From positions 868,001-932,000 of the forward strand of contig CAVTON010000002.1 of NCBI GenBank assembly GCA_963736455.1: a DNA stretch of 64,000 nucleotides, written 5' to 3'. Position numbers and translations under genes: made by a program. The notes beneath the pieces were generated by a model. The model saw only the letters and a list, made by a program, of their open reading frames with translations. It did no database searches and was not told the origin of the DNA. This document shows, piece by piece, positions 33,344 to 41,595 of this stretch. The stretch's first letter is position 1. Every line of letters begins with the position of its first letter. Origin of the DNA: DAHUXD01 sp963736455 (lineage in GTDB: Bacteria > Acidobacteriota > Thermoanaerobaculia > UBA5066 > Gp7-AA6).

Positions 33344-35353
33344 ATGCAGGACGAGAGCGCGCCCTCCGAGGCGAAAGACCGCGTGGCCGTGCTCCGGGAG
33401 GAGATTCGGCGGCACGATCGCCTGTACTACGGAGAGGGCCGGACCGAGATCTCCGATGCCGAGTTCGACGTGCTGATGCACGAGCTCATCGCGCTCGAGT
33501 CGGAGCATCCGGAGCTCTCGAGCGAGGACTCACCGTCGCGGCGCGTCGGCGGTGAGCCGGTCGAGGGCTTCGAAACCGTGGTCCACGCGCGGCCGATGCT
33601 CTCGCTGGAGAACGCCTACTCGTGGGAGGAAGCCGAGGCGTGGCTCGCGCGGGCGGAGAGGGTGCTCGGCCGGCCGCTCGGCGGGTTCGTCGCCGAGCTC
33701 AAGATCGACGGACTGTCGCTCTCGCTGCGCTACGAGCAGGGCAGGCTGCGGCGAGGCGCAACGCGCGGCGACGGCGTGCGCGGCGACGACGTCACGTCGA
33801 ACGTCCGGACGATCCGGACGATCCCGCTGACGATCGACGAGCCGGCGCCGCTCGAGGTGCGCGGCGAGGTCTACTACTCGAAGAGGTCGTTCGAGAAGGT
33901 CAACGCGGGCCGCGAGGCGGAGGGAGAGCCGCTCTTCGCCAATCCGCGCAACGCGGCGGCGGGGACGCTGCGGCTGCTCGATTCCCGCGTCACGGCGCGC
34001 CGCCGGCTGGACGCGTGGCTCTACGGCATCGTCGAGGCGCCGGCGCTTCCCGCGAGCCAGTCGGAGACGCTCTCGCGCCTGAAGGCCCTCGGGTTTCCCG
34101 TCAACCCGCACTGGCGGCGTTGCGAGAGCTTCGCGGAGGTCCGCTCCTTCGTCGAAGAATGGAACCAGAAGCGCCACGAGCTCGAATTCGAGACCGACGG
34201 CGTCGTGATCAAGGTGGACGACCGCGCGACGCAGGATGCGCTCGGGGCGACGGCGAAGTCGCCGCGCTGGGCGCTCGCCTACAAGTACCCGGCCGAGGAG
34301 GCGACGACCGTCGTGCGCGAGATCAGCGTCAACGTCGGGCGGACCGGCGTCCTGACTCCGGCGGCCCACTTCGATCCCGTGCAGCTCGCCGGAACGACCG
34401 TGCGAAAGGCGACCCTGCACAACTACGAGGACCTCTCACGCAAGGACGTGCGGGTCGGCGACACGGTCGTCGTCGAGAAGGGCGGGGACATCATTCCGAA
34501 GGTCGTCCGCGTCGTGCTCGAGAAGCGCCGCGCGGATTCCGTGCCGTTCCGCATGCCCGCGAACTGTCCCGACTGCGGCGATCCGGTCGTTCGCGAGGAG
34601 GGCGAGGTCGCGACGCGCTGCGTCAACCCGGGCTGCCCGGCCGTGGTTCGCGAGGCCCTCCAGCATTTCTGCAGCCGGAGGGCGATGAACATCGAGGGGC
34701 TCGGAGAGAAGCTCGTGGACCAGCTCGTCAGGGTCGGGCTGCTGACCGACGTGGCCTCGATCTACGACCTGAGAGTCGAAGGCCTCGCGGACCTGGAGCG
34801 ATGGGGAGAGAAATCGGCGTCGAACCTCGTCGCCGAGATCGAGCGCAGCAAGGCCAACGACGCGTCGCGGCTGCTCTACGCTCTCGGAATCCGGCACGTG
34901 GGCGAGAAAGCCGCCCGGACGCTCATGGGCCGCTTCGGCTCGATCGACGCCCTGGCGTCGGCCTCGGAAGCCGAGCTGCAGGCCGTCGAAGACGTGGGTC
35001 CGAATACGGCGGCGGTCGTGCGTGCCTGGTTCACGCATCCCCGGCACATCGAGCTGCTCGAGAAGCTGCGGCGGCACGGCGTCCGCTTCGACGGCGAGAA
35101 AACGGCGCGGCGAGCCGACGGGACGCTTTCCGGGAAGACGGTCGTCCTGACGGGAGTGCTCGAGGGAATCAGCCGGGAGGCGGCGGCGGAGCGCCTCGCG
35201 GCGGCGGGAGCGAAGATCTCGGGATCGGTTTCCAAGAAGACCGACTACGTGGTCGTGGGAGAATCACCGGGATCGAAGCTCGACAAAGCGAAGGCCCTCG
35301 GCGTCCGCGTCGTCACCTGGGATGAGATGCTCGCGATTCTCGGGAAGGAGTGA
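33344..35353 (+). CDS. ligA: NAD-dependent DNA ligase
   Basis: A 669-residue ligase from ATG 33344 (672 from ATG 33335). It has the N-terminal Ia domain, an adenylation domain with Lys120 in AELKIDGLSLSL, and the OB-fold region DGVVIKVDD. These are followed by a Cys4 zinc finger (CPDCGDP and CVNPGCP), a helix-hairpin-helix region (GIRHVGEKAARTLMGRFGSI) and a C-terminal BRCT domain (LSGKTVVLTGVLEG, GAKISGSVSKKTDYVV). It seals nicks in replication and repair. I chose 33344 because the -10 box overlaps the first ATG and would leave no transcript for it. Sequence open upstream is antisense to the peptidase. Confidence 0.96.
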   Translation: MQDESAPSEAKDRVAVLREEIRRHDRLYYGEGRTEISDAEFDVLMHELIALESEHPELSSEDSPSRRVGGEPVEGFETVVHARPMLSLENAYSWEEAEAWLARAERVLGRPLGGFVAELKIDGLSLSLRYEQGRLRRGATRGDGVRGDDVTSNVRTIRTIPLTIDEPAPLEVRGEVYYSKRSFEKVNAGREAEGEPLFANPRNAAAGTLRLLDSRVTARRRLDAWLYGIVEAPALPASQSETLSRLKALGFPVNPHWRRCESFAEVRSFVEEWNQKRHELEFETDGVVIKVDDRATQDALGATAKSPRWALAYKYPAEEATTVVREISVNVGRTGVLTPAAHFDPVQLAGTTVRKATLHNYEDLSRKDVRVGDTVVVEKGGDIIPKVVRVVLEKRRADSVPFRMPANCPDCGDPVVREEGEVATRCVNPGCPAVVREALQHFCSRRAMNIEGLGEKLVDQLVRVGLLTDVASIYDLRVEGLADLERWGEKSASNLVAEIERSKANDASRLLYALGIRHVGEKAARTLMGRFGSIDALASASEAELQAVEDVGPNTAAVVRAWFTHPRHIELLEKLRRHGVRFDGEKTARRADGTLSGKTVVLTGVLEGISREAAAERLAAAGAKISGSVSKKTDYVVVGESPGSKLDKAKALGVRVVTWDEMLAILGKE

Positions 35354-35356
35354 GTC

Positions 35357-35572
35357 GTGCCGTCGAAAGTGATCCTGTTCTGCCCTCTGCTCGAATTCAA
35401 GAACAAGCCGGCCACGCTGATGACCATCTCCCCGCTCGGCTACTACGAGTGCCGGCTGGACATGGCCGCCGGGAATCACACGGTCTACGTCCCCATCGCC
35501 GGCACCGCCGTGATCTTCACCGAGCCGAACACCATCGGAGCGATTCCGCCCGACGTCGAGAGGTACGGATAG
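35357..35572 (+). CDS. Small conserved-looking protein downstream of ligA
   Basis: A 71-residue protein starting at GTG 35357, 3 nt after the ligA stop, with AAGGAG 8 nt before the start. It is predicted to be soluble and beta-rich (SKVILFCPLLEFKNKPATL, ISPLGYYECRLDM, GNHTVYVPIAGTAVIF). The clear ribosome site, lower Arg content and spacing argue for a real gene in the ligA transcript. I recognise no family and assign no function. Confidence 0.6.
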   Translation: MPSKVILFCPLLEFKNKPATLMTISPLGYYECRLDMAAGNHTVYVPIAGTAVIFTEPNTIGAIPPDVERYG

Positions 35573-35580
35573 AACGTCGC

Positions 35581-35691
35581 CTCCGCTCGATTGGGGATCT
35601 GCGCGCCCGTTCGGGCGCGCACCGACCGGCGGCTCGCGCAAAGGCGCTCGACCGCCGGTCTGATCCCCGCGCTCGCTCCGGCTCCCGCGGC
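35581..35691. repeat. Direct repeat unit A, copy 1
   Basis: It shares GGGATCTGCG, GGCGGCTCGCGC, AAGGCGCTCGACC and CGCTCGCTCCGGCTCCCGCG with copy 2 at 35847-35966, in the same order and spacing. Each unit is also internally palindromic: GGGGATC near its start pairs with GATCCCC at 35662-35668, and GCGCGCCCG-TT-CGGGCGCGC forms a hairpin at 35601-35620. Confidence 0.65.
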
Positions 35692-35735
35692 GTGAGCCTC
35701 CACCTTCGCTTCGCTCAGGTGACTTCTCACGCCGC
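35687..35735. repeat. Hairpin with perfect 10-bp arms
   Basis: GCGGCGTGAG (35687-35696) pairs with CTCACGCCGC (35726-35735), and inside it CACCT (35701-35705) pairs with AGGTG (35717-35721). It starts at the end of repeat copy 1. Confidence 0.65.
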
Positions 35736-35774
35736 GAGCTGGTGGAAGATCGCGTCTTGTCGAGCCGTCTTTCA

Positions 35775-35805
35775 CCCTCTCCCGGCGGGAGAGGGCTGGG
35801 GTGAG
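35775..35805. repeat. Palindromic intergenic repeat, CCCTCTCCCC family, copy 2
   Basis: CCCTCTCCC (35775-35783), loop GGC, GGGAGAGGG (35787-35795), then the tail CTGGGGTGAG. Stem and tail match the copy at 11396-11430 with small changes, so this is a dispersed family. Confidence 0.75.
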
Positions 35806-35846
35806 GGGCCCCTCGCGAGTGTGACCTGACTCTCCCTCCCGGACGC

Positions 35847-35966
35847 CTTCGCTCGCTCGGGATCTGCGGGCGCGGCCCTGAGGGCCGCCGCCCGCACCGC
35901 CGGGCGGCTCGCGCGAAGGCGCTCGACCCCCGGCTGATCCCTCCGCTCGCTCCGGCTCCCGCGAGC
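35847..35966. repeat. Direct repeat unit A, copy 2
   Basis: This is the second copy of the unit at 35581-35691, in the same orientation and about 265 bp downstream. It differs mainly in the first hairpin (GGGCGCGGCCCTGAGGGCC). It ends 24 nt before the stop of the HdeD gene. Confidence 0.65.
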
Positions 35967-35989
35967 TGTTGGACGAGTTCGGCGGGGCT

Positions 35990-36532
35990 CTACGCCGTTT
36001 TCGCCACCAGTCTCCCCGAGTGGCCCTTCAGCTTGAACGCCAGGATGACGAGAAGGATGCCCCAGGCGATCGCGAAGGAGCCGATGAGCCAGATGACGGA
36101 GAGCGCGCCGGCTCCGGGCCGCGCGATGAGCAGAACGCCCAGGATCACGGTGCAGAGTCCCGACAGGATCCAGAGCCATTCGCCCTGGACCTCCTTGCGG
36201 AGGCGGACCGCGGCGGAGATCTGCAGGATGCCCGCGACGATGGCCCAGAACGCGATGATGTACAGAAGGGTGACGGCGGTGATGGCAGGCCAGAAGAACG
36301 TCACGAGGCCGGCCGCGATCCCGAGGACGCCGAGAAAGACCAGCGTGCCGTACTTCGACCGGACGCCGGCGACGACCTCGAAGATGCCGTCGACGAGGGC
36401 GTAGGCGCCCCAGAGCAGAACGAGGGCGGCGATCGTCAGGCCCGGACGCGCATAGGCCAGCAGGCCGAACGCGATCGCGACGAGGCCACGCAGCAGCAGG
36501 ACCCACCAGTGTTGTGCCAGGGTGCGGATCAT
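35990..36532 (-). CDS. HdeD-family membrane protein
   Basis: A 180-residue protein with six evenly spaced helices, beginning HWWVLLLRGLVAIAFGLLAY and containing the repeat WGAYALVDGIFEV and FWAIVAGILQISAAVRL, diagnostic for the HdeD/DUF308 family. HdeD proteins are linked to acid resistance in enterobacteria; elsewhere the role is unclear. The start is ATG 36532, with AGGAGG 6 nt upstream. Confidence 0.9.
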   Translation of the reverse strand: MIRTLAQHWWVLLLRGLVAIAFGLLAYARPGLTIAALVLLWGAYALVDGIFEVVAGVRSKYGTLVFLGVLGIAAGLVTFFWPAITAVTLLYIIAFWAIVAGILQISAAVRLRKEVQGEWLWILSGLCTVILGVLLIARPGAGALSVIWLIGSFAIAWGILLVILAFKLKGHSGRLVAKTA

Positions 36533-36575
36533 CGGGACCTCCTTTTCGCGCCGCGGCGGCGCACGGTCGCCGGAC

Positions 36576-36743
36576 TTACTTCTTCTTGGCGGCGCGGGCC
36601 GTGGCCTTTTCGGCCTTGCTCTTGTGGGCGAGATCGGCGCGGTGCGCGCGTTCGTAGGTCTGGATGTCCTTGAACCGTCCCTTCGAGTCCCTGACCGCGT
36701 AGAGCTTCTTGCCCGCGACGGAGCGATGGGTCGTTCGTCTCAT
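36576..36743 (-). CDS. Small basic Lys/Arg-rich protein
   Basis: A 55-residue protein starting at ATG 36743 with AGGAGG 6 nt upstream. The first half is MRRTTHRSVAGKKLYAVRD, continuing with KGRFKDIQTYERAHR; the second half is Lys/Ala-rich (SKAEKATARAAKKK), like a nucleic-acid-binding tail. I have the impression that short proteins of this pattern are common in soil bacteria, but cannot name a function. A nucleoid- or RNA-binding role is only a guess from composition. Confidence 0.72.
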   Translation of the reverse strand: MRRTTHRSVAGKKLYAVRDSKGRFKDIQTYERAHRADLAHKSKAEKATARAAKKK

Positions 36744-36765
36744 GGGAGCCTCCTTGGGCAGGAGT

Positions 36766-37446
36766 CTATGCAATTCCCGTGAAGAGGGGATCGAGCCCCG
36801 AGAGCCGGGCGACGCGAACGACCGATTCGGGCGCCGGTCCGTCGCCGACGAGGATCGCGGAAAGGCCGGCCCGCTCGGCGCCGACGACGTCGATCTCGTA
36901 GATGTCGCCGACGTACGCGCAGGCCTCCGGCGCGATGCCGAGCCGTCCGGTCGCCGCGTGGAAGATGCGCGGGTCCGGCTTCTCGACGCCGATCTCGGCG
37001 GAGTCGACGACGAACTCGAGCAGGGGCGAGAGGCCGGCCTTCTCGAGAAGACCGCGGACGCGGCCGTCGGCGTTGGAGACGACGGCGGTCCGGTAACCGC
37101 GCCGGCGAAGGGTCGAAAGAACCGCGGCCGCGTCGTCGGCGGGCCGGGACCACAGATTCTGGCGGATGTGCTCGTCGAGGACGGCGCGCGCGGCGGCCTG
37201 ACGCCTCCCGGCGTCTCCGAGACCGAGGCCGGCGAGCAGGGTGTCGAAGTAGAGGGGCACGCGCTCCGCGTCGCGAGACTCGGGGCGGTCGAGGATCATT
37301 TTCCGCACCGCCGCCACGGCGCCGGCCTCGGCGCTCCGGAACGAGGTGCGCTCGAAATCGGCTCCGGCCGCGCGGCAGACTCGTTCGCCGTCCACGTGGA
37401 TCAGGGTGCCTCCCGCGTCGAAGAGGACGGCGCGGACGGGTTTCAG
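36766..37446 (-). CDS. HAD-superfamily hydrolase, CTG start
   Basis: A 226-residue HAD phosphatase-like protein. Motif I is VLFDAGGTL (nucleophile Asp; the usual second Asp of DxD is Gly), motif II VVSNADG, motif III Lys in GVEKPDPRIF and motif IV YVGDIYEIDVVGA. The change in motif I occurs in some active HAD branches, so activity is uncertain. Because motif I must lie close to the N-terminus and no ATG, GTG or TTG precedes it, the start is CTG 37446. It overlaps the glmM stop as CTGA, with GGAG 5 nt upstream. It is the last gene of the folP-cdaA-cdaR-glmM unit. Confidence 0.82.
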   Translation of the reverse strand: MKPVRAVLFDAGGTLIHVDGERVCRAAGADFERTSFRSAEAGAVAAVRKMILDRPESRDAERVPLYFDTLLAGLGLGDAGRRQAAARAVLDEHIRQNLWSRPADDAAAVLSTLRRRGYRTAVVSNADGRVRGLLEKAGLSPLLEFVVDSAEIGVEKPDPRIFHAATGRLGIAPEACAYVGDIYEIDVVGAERAGLSAILVGDGPAPESVVRVARLSGLDPLFTGIA

Positions 37447-38774
37447 AGAAGCTCCGCCCGGACGACCTCCTCGAGGCGGTCGGCCACCGAGCGCACCTCG
37501 GCGGCGTCGGGGCCTTCGACCAGGATGCGCAGGAGCGGCTCGGTGCCCGAGTAGCGCAGGAACACGCGGCCTCGTCCGTTCAGCGCGCCCTCGGCCTCTC
37601 CCACGGCCCGGGCGATCGGGGCCGACTCCGCGATCGGCACGCGGCGGCCGACACGGATGTTGCGCAGAGTCTGCGGGATCTTCTCGAGCGTCGCGAGCTC
37701 CGAGAGCCGCCTGCCGGAGGCGCGCACGATCCCGGAGAGCACCAGCGCGGTCAGGATCCCGTCGCCGGCCGGCGAGAGCGGAGCGAGCAGGACGTGCCCC
37801 GAGGTCTCGCCTCCGAGCGCGGCGCCGGTCTCGTCCATCAGCCGCGCGACGTTGCGGTCGCCGACGGCCGATCGGCGGAACGCGATGCCCTCGCGGGCGA
37901 GCCCCGCCTCGAGGCCGAAGTTCGACATGACCGTACCCACGACGCCGCCCTCCGGCAGCCGGCCGCGGGCCTTCCACTCGCGCGCCACGATCCAGAGGAC
38001 GTCGTCGCCGTCGAGAATCCGCCCGTTCTCGTCGGAGAAGATGGAGCGATCCGCGTCTCCATCGAAGGCGACGCCGAGCTCCGCGCCCGACTCGCGCGTG
38101 GCCCGGGCCATCGCCCCGGGGTGGAGGGCGCCGCAGTCGCGGTTGATGTTGCGCCCGTCGGGAGCCGCGTGGATCGCGGTCACGCGCGCGCCCGCGCGCT
38201 CGAACACGCGAGGCCCGATCTGAAAGGCCGCGCCGTGGCCGCAATCCATGACGATCGCGAACCCGTCGAGCCGTTCCGTGACGCTCGCCCTGAGGCGGGA
38301 CACGTACGTCGCGATCAGGCCGGGGTCCGGGTCGGGCGGCGGGGGCTCGGCCGGGGCGGCTCCGGCGGAGTCCTGCGCGTCGAGAAGTCGATTCTCGAGG
38401 TATTCCTCCTCCTCGTCGGGCCACTTGCGCCCGTCGGGTCCGAAGATCTTGATGCCGTTGTCCTCGTAGGGATTGTGCGAGGCGGAAACGGCCACTCCCG
38501 CCCGGGCTCCGAGCTCGAGGACGAGCTCGGCGACGCCCGGCGTCGTGATCACGCCCGCCGAGGCGACGTTGCAGCCCCCCTCGCCCAGGCCGGCGGCGAG
38601 GCTCGCGACGATCCAGGGCGTCGACTCGCGGGTATCGCCGCCCAGGACGACCCGCGAGGGGCCGCCGCTCGAGAGCCGGCGGCCGAGCTCCCGGCCGAGC
38701 CGGCGCACCGACGCCCGATCGAGCGGAAAATCGCCGGCCCTTCCGCGCAATCCGTCCGTTCCGAAGAGTTTCAT
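37443..38774 (-). CDS. glmM: Phosphoglucosamine mutase
   Basis: A 443-residue phosphohexomutase converting glucosamine-6-P to glucosamine-1-P for peptidoglycan and LPS. It starts MKLFGTDGLRGRAG. The active phosphoserine is Ser99 in VSASHNPYEDNGIKIFG, the metal loop is FDGDADRS, the sugar loop GGETSGHVL and the phosphate loop RYSGTEPLLRI. It lies between cdaR (ATGA overlap) and the HAD gene (CTGA overlap). The cdaA-cdaR-glmM order is widely conserved, and GlmM binds and restrains CdaA in firmicutes. Confidence 0.95.
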   Translation of the reverse strand: MKLFGTDGLRGRAGDFPLDRASVRRLGRELGRRLSSGGPSRVVLGGDTRESTPWIVASLAAGLGEGGCNVASAGVITTPGVAELVLELGARAGVAVSASHNPYEDNGIKIFGPDGRKWPDEEEEYLENRLLDAQDSAGAAPAEPPPPDPDPGLIATYVSRLRASVTERLDGFAIVMDCGHGAAFQIGPRVFERAGARVTAIHAAPDGRNINRDCGALHPGAMARATRESGAELGVAFDGDADRSIFSDENGRILDGDDVLWIVAREWKARGRLPEGGVVGTVMSNFGLEAGLAREGIAFRRSAVGDRNVARLMDETGAALGGETSGHVLLAPLSPAGDGILTALVLSGIVRASGRRLSELATLEKIPQTLRNIRVGRRVPIAESAPIARAVGEAEGALNGRGRVFLRYSGTEPLLRILVEGPDAAEVRSVADRLEEVVRAELL

Positions 38775-39490
38775 GACCTTCCTTTACGAGTTCGCGCCGG
38801 CGATGGCCGGAGGGTCGGCTCGGGCGGCGGCGTCGGACGGAGAATTTTCACCCGGACGGTGACGAGCTGTCCCTCCCGAACGCGCACTCCCGGGGCGGGA
38901 AGCGCCAGGGTCGTCGTCTCGCTGAAGGTCGTGTCGCGACCTTCGAGCGCGACGGGCTGCGTCGAGAGCGTCGTCAGCCCTTCGAGGGCCTTGGCGGGTC
39001 CCACGATGCGCGCGGTCCGGGGCTCGACGGTCACTTCGCCGAGCTCGGCGCCCTCGGCCGGCTTGCCGGCGAGGTCCGCCTCGATCGGCACCGTCTTCTC
39101 CGCCACGGTATCGAGAACGAGGCGAATCTCGGCGGGCGAGATCGCGATGACCTCGACGTCCGCCGGGACGTTGATGTCCTCGGACCCGAGCGGGTAGCGC
39201 TTCTCGCCGGGCGCCGCATCGGCGAGGTCCACCACGGCTTCGAGCTTCGATGGATCGAGCGTGCGCAGCGGCGTAAACGCGCCGCGGATGCGGACGTCGA
39301 CGGCATCGGGCAGAGGAGAGACGACCATCGTCCCGCGGGGAACGTTGACGATCGACAGCGGGATCCGGTAGTTGCGCTCGGAGATGCGCTCGCGCCTCTG
39401 GCCGGTCAGCGTGTACCAGGTGGCGCAGGCGATCGCGAGCGCCAGGAGCTTGGTCCCGGGATTTCGGAAGAGAACGCGCGAGATCTGCAT
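38771..39490 (-). CDS. cdaR: YbbR-domain protein, CdaA regulator
   Basis: A 239-residue protein with an N-terminal membrane anchor (GTKLLALAIACATWYTLTG) and about two YbbR beta domains (PLSIVNVPRGTMVVSPLP, VDVRIRGAFTPLRTLD, IEADLAGKPAEGAELGEVTV, ARIVGPAKALEGLTTL). YbbR proteins sit outside the inner membrane and control the diadenylate cyclase. The C-terminus is Pro/Arg-rich. It starts 12 nt after cdaA and overlaps glmM by ATGA. Confidence 0.9.
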   Translation of the reverse strand: MQISRVLFRNPGTKLLALAIACATWYTLTGQRRERISERNYRIPLSIVNVPRGTMVVSPLPDAVDVRIRGAFTPLRTLDPSKLEAVVDLADAAPGEKRYPLGSEDINVPADVEVIAISPAEIRLVLDTVAEKTVPIEADLAGKPAEGAELGEVTVEPRTARIVGPAKALEGLTTLSTQPVALEGRDTTFSETTTLALPAPGVRVREGQLVTVRVKILRPTPPPEPTLRPSPARTRKGRS

Positions 39491-39502
39491 CGTCGCCCGC
39501 CG

Positions 39503-40282
39503 TCAGGCCGTGAACTCTCGGAAGAGGAGGTCGCGCAGCGACTTGCCGTCCAGGTCCTCCTGGAGGCTCCCGGCGCGCGCGAGCGAGATCGTGCCGCGCT
39601 CCTCCGAGACGAGGATCGCCAGGGCATCGGTTTCCTCGCTGATGCCGATGGCCGCGCGGTGGCGGGTGCCGAACCGCTTCGGCAGGCTCTCCTTGAGCGA
39701 CAGCGGGAGGAAGCTCGCCGCGGCCGCGATCCGGTCGCCCGAGACGATGACGGCGCCGTCATGGAGGGGCGTGCCGGGCGCGAAGAGCGTCACGAGCAGG
39801 TCGTAGGAGACGGCGGCGTCGATCCGCGAGCCGTTCTCGATGTACGTCTTCAGGCCCTCGCGCCGCTCGAGCACGATGAGCGCGCCGACGCGCCGCGCCG
39901 AGAGCGAGGTCACGGCGAGGACGATCTCCGAGACGGTCTCCTCGGCGTGATAGCCCGAGAAGAGGGCGAAGAAGGGCGTGTGCCCGAAGACCGCCAGGGC
40001 GCGGCGCAGCTCGTGCGAGAAGAGGACGATGATCGCGAAGGGCACGTAGAAGATCAGTGTCTTCAGGATCGTCGTGAGCGCCACCAGCTTCAGCAGGCTC
40101 GCGACCGTGTAGGCCGCGAAGACCGCGAACAGCCCGATCACCATCTGCACGGCGCGCGTGCCCCGAATCAGGCGCAGCAGCGCGTACGTAATGACCGCGA
40201 CGAGGAGAATGTCGAGGGCGTCGCGCCACGTGAAGTTCAGGTGAGCGAAAGAGCCGAAGCGAGCGGCGAGGGCCTGCGTCAC
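39503..40282 (-). CDS. cdaA: Diadenylate cyclase CdaA
   Basis: A 259-residue enzyme with three N-terminal helices (ALDILLVAVITYALLRLI, VQMVIGLFAVFAAYTVASLL, TLIFYVPFAIIVLFSHELRR) and a DAC domain with the catalytic motifs LHDGAVIV (DGA) and GTRHRAAIG (RHR). It makes cyclic di-AMP from two ATP, controlling osmotic balance and cell-wall growth. The start is GTG 40282 in a GTGA overlap with folP. Together with cdaR and glmM it forms the standard c-di-AMP locus. Confidence 0.95.
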   Translation of the reverse strand: MTQALAARFGSFAHLNFTWRDALDILLVAVITYALLRLIRGTRAVQMVIGLFAVFAAYTVASLLKLVALTTILKTLIFYVPFAIIVLFSHELRRALAVFGHTPFFALFSGYHAEETVSEIVLAVTSLSARRVGALIVLERREGLKTYIENGSRIDAAVSYDLLVTLFAPGTPLHDGAVIVSGDRIAAAASFLPLSLKESLPKRFGTRHRAAIGISEETDALAILVSEERGTISLARAGSLQEDLDGKSLRDLLFREFTA

Positions 40283-41427
40283 CGGGCGTCGGCTCCCACC
40301 GGCCGCGGCGCCGCCGCGCCCGCGCGAGCGATCGCTCCGGAGAGGCGGAGGAAGCGGACGGACTCGCGAACGTCGTGCACGCGAAGGATCCGGGCCCCCG
40401 AGCGGGCGGCCGCCGCGAGCGCGGCGAGCGAACCGGGCAAGCGGTCGGCGGGAGGCGCGTCGTCCGGAACGCCGGAGAAACGGCGGACGAAGCCCTTGCG
40501 CGAGGCTCCGACCGCGATCGGATATCCCAGCGACGCGAACGCCGCCAGGTGCTTGAGCAGAATCAGGTTCTCCTCGGGACTCTTTCCGAACCCGAGACCC
40601 GGATCGAGGACGACGGCCTCGGCGGCGATGCCGGCGCCGATCGCGCGCTCGGCCGCTTCGGCGAGAAACCCCGCGATGTCGGCGAGCGGGTGGGAATACG
40701 AGACGTCGTCCTGCATGGTCCGGGGATCGGTGCCCTTCATGTGCATCAGGATAGCTCCGGCTCCGGCGCCCGCGATCGCCGCGGCCATCCCCGCGTCGAA
40801 GCGAAGGGCCGTGACGTCGTTGACGAGATCCGCTCCGGCGGCGAGGGCCTCGCGAGCCACGTCGGCCTTGCGCGTGTCGACCGACAGCGGGATCGAAGAC
40901 TTCGCGCGGATCCCGGCGATGACCGGAACGACCCGCGCGATCTCCTCGGCGGCCGACGGCTCCCGCGCCGGGCCATAGCTCGCGGGCCGCGTCGATTCTC
41001 CGCCGACGTCCACGATCGCCGCGCCGTCCTCGGCCATCGCGAGAGCTGCATCGATCGCCCGGCCGACATCGAAGTGCACGCCGCCGTCGGAGAAGGAATC
41101 CGGGGTCACGTTGATCACGCCCATGACCGCGGGATCGCCCGACAGATCGAGCGAGCGGCCGTGCGCCATCCGGAGGATGGACGGCCGCCGCGCGGCGCGC
41201 GCAAACGCCGCCTCGGCGCGGCTGCGCAGGCTGCCGGGCAGCGCCTTCAGCGTCTCGGTCCGGCGCGCCCGCGACACGGCGACGGAAGGCGAGGAGGATC
41301 CGTCGAAGCGCAGAACGTCCACCGGAAAATCCGAGGCGGCGAAGGTCGCCGGGCGATGCCCGTCCCAGGCCGCGACCTCGCGCAGCGTCTCGGCGTCGCC
41401 GGCGGGAACGACGAGGTCGGTGGCCAC
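40279..41427 (-). CDS. folP: Dihydropteroate synthase with N-terminal extension
   Basis: A 382-residue protein. Residues about 95-375 are the pterin-binding TIM barrel: VMGVINVTPDSFSDGG, IVDVGGESTRPA, LSVDTRKADVA, LVNDVTAL, ILMHMKGTD, DPGLGFGKSPEEN, GASRKGFVRR and RILRVHDV. It joins pABA to dihydropterin pyrophosphate. The first roughly 95 residues are an extra domain of unknown role, seen in some longer FolP proteins. The start is GTG 41427, 6 nt after TAGACT, with no ribosome site. It heads the operon that includes cdaA, cdaR and glmM. Confidence 0.93.
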   Translation of the reverse strand: MATDLVVPAGDAETLREVAAWDGHRPATFAASDFPVDVLRFDGSSSPSVAVSRARRTETLKALPGSLRSRAEAAFARAARRPSILRMAHGRSLDLSGDPAVMGVINVTPDSFSDGGVHFDVGRAIDAALAMAEDGAAIVDVGGESTRPASYGPAREPSAAEEIARVVPVIAGIRAKSSIPLSVDTRKADVAREALAAGADLVNDVTALRFDAGMAAAIAGAGAGAILMHMKGTDPRTMQDDVSYSHPLADIAGFLAEAAERAIGAGIAAEAVVLDPGLGFGKSPEENLILLKHLAAFASLGYPIAVGASRKGFVRRFSGVPDDAPPADRLPGSLAALAAAARSGARILRVHDVRESVRFLRLSGAIARAGAAAPRPVGADAR

Positions 41428-41433
41428 CGGGCG

Positions 41434-41439
41434 AGTCTA
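41434..41439 (-). promoter_or_regulatory. -10 box TAGACT, leaderless promoter of folP-cdaA operon
   Basis: TAGACT on the minus strand lies 6 nt before GTG 41427. No Shine-Dalgarno sequence is present. Confidence 0.42.
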
Positions 41440-41595
41440 GTGGATCCGCGGGAGGCCCCGGAGGATCCGGATTTCTCGCCCTTTCTCACGCCGCCGATCG
41501 CGCGCAGCGCCTGCCGGGCGGGGTCGCGCGCCCGTTCGGCGACCGGGTCGCGGCGCACGGCAAGCGACGGCGTACGAAGAAGTGGAGGTGACGCG

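Larger units (their letters stand above)
35573..35989. other. Gene-free region packed with palindromic repeats
   Basis: This 417-nt gap between two converging genes contains two direct copies of a roughly 110-bp GC-rich element, a 49-nt perfect-armed hairpin and one copy of the CCCTCTCCC repeat, each described separately. No credible coding frame is present. Confidence 0.7.

Noticed and set aside
35581..35966. Possible CRISPR-like array
   Set aside because: Only two copies of a roughly 110-bp unit, both palindromic, with no regular short repeats or spacers and no cas genes.
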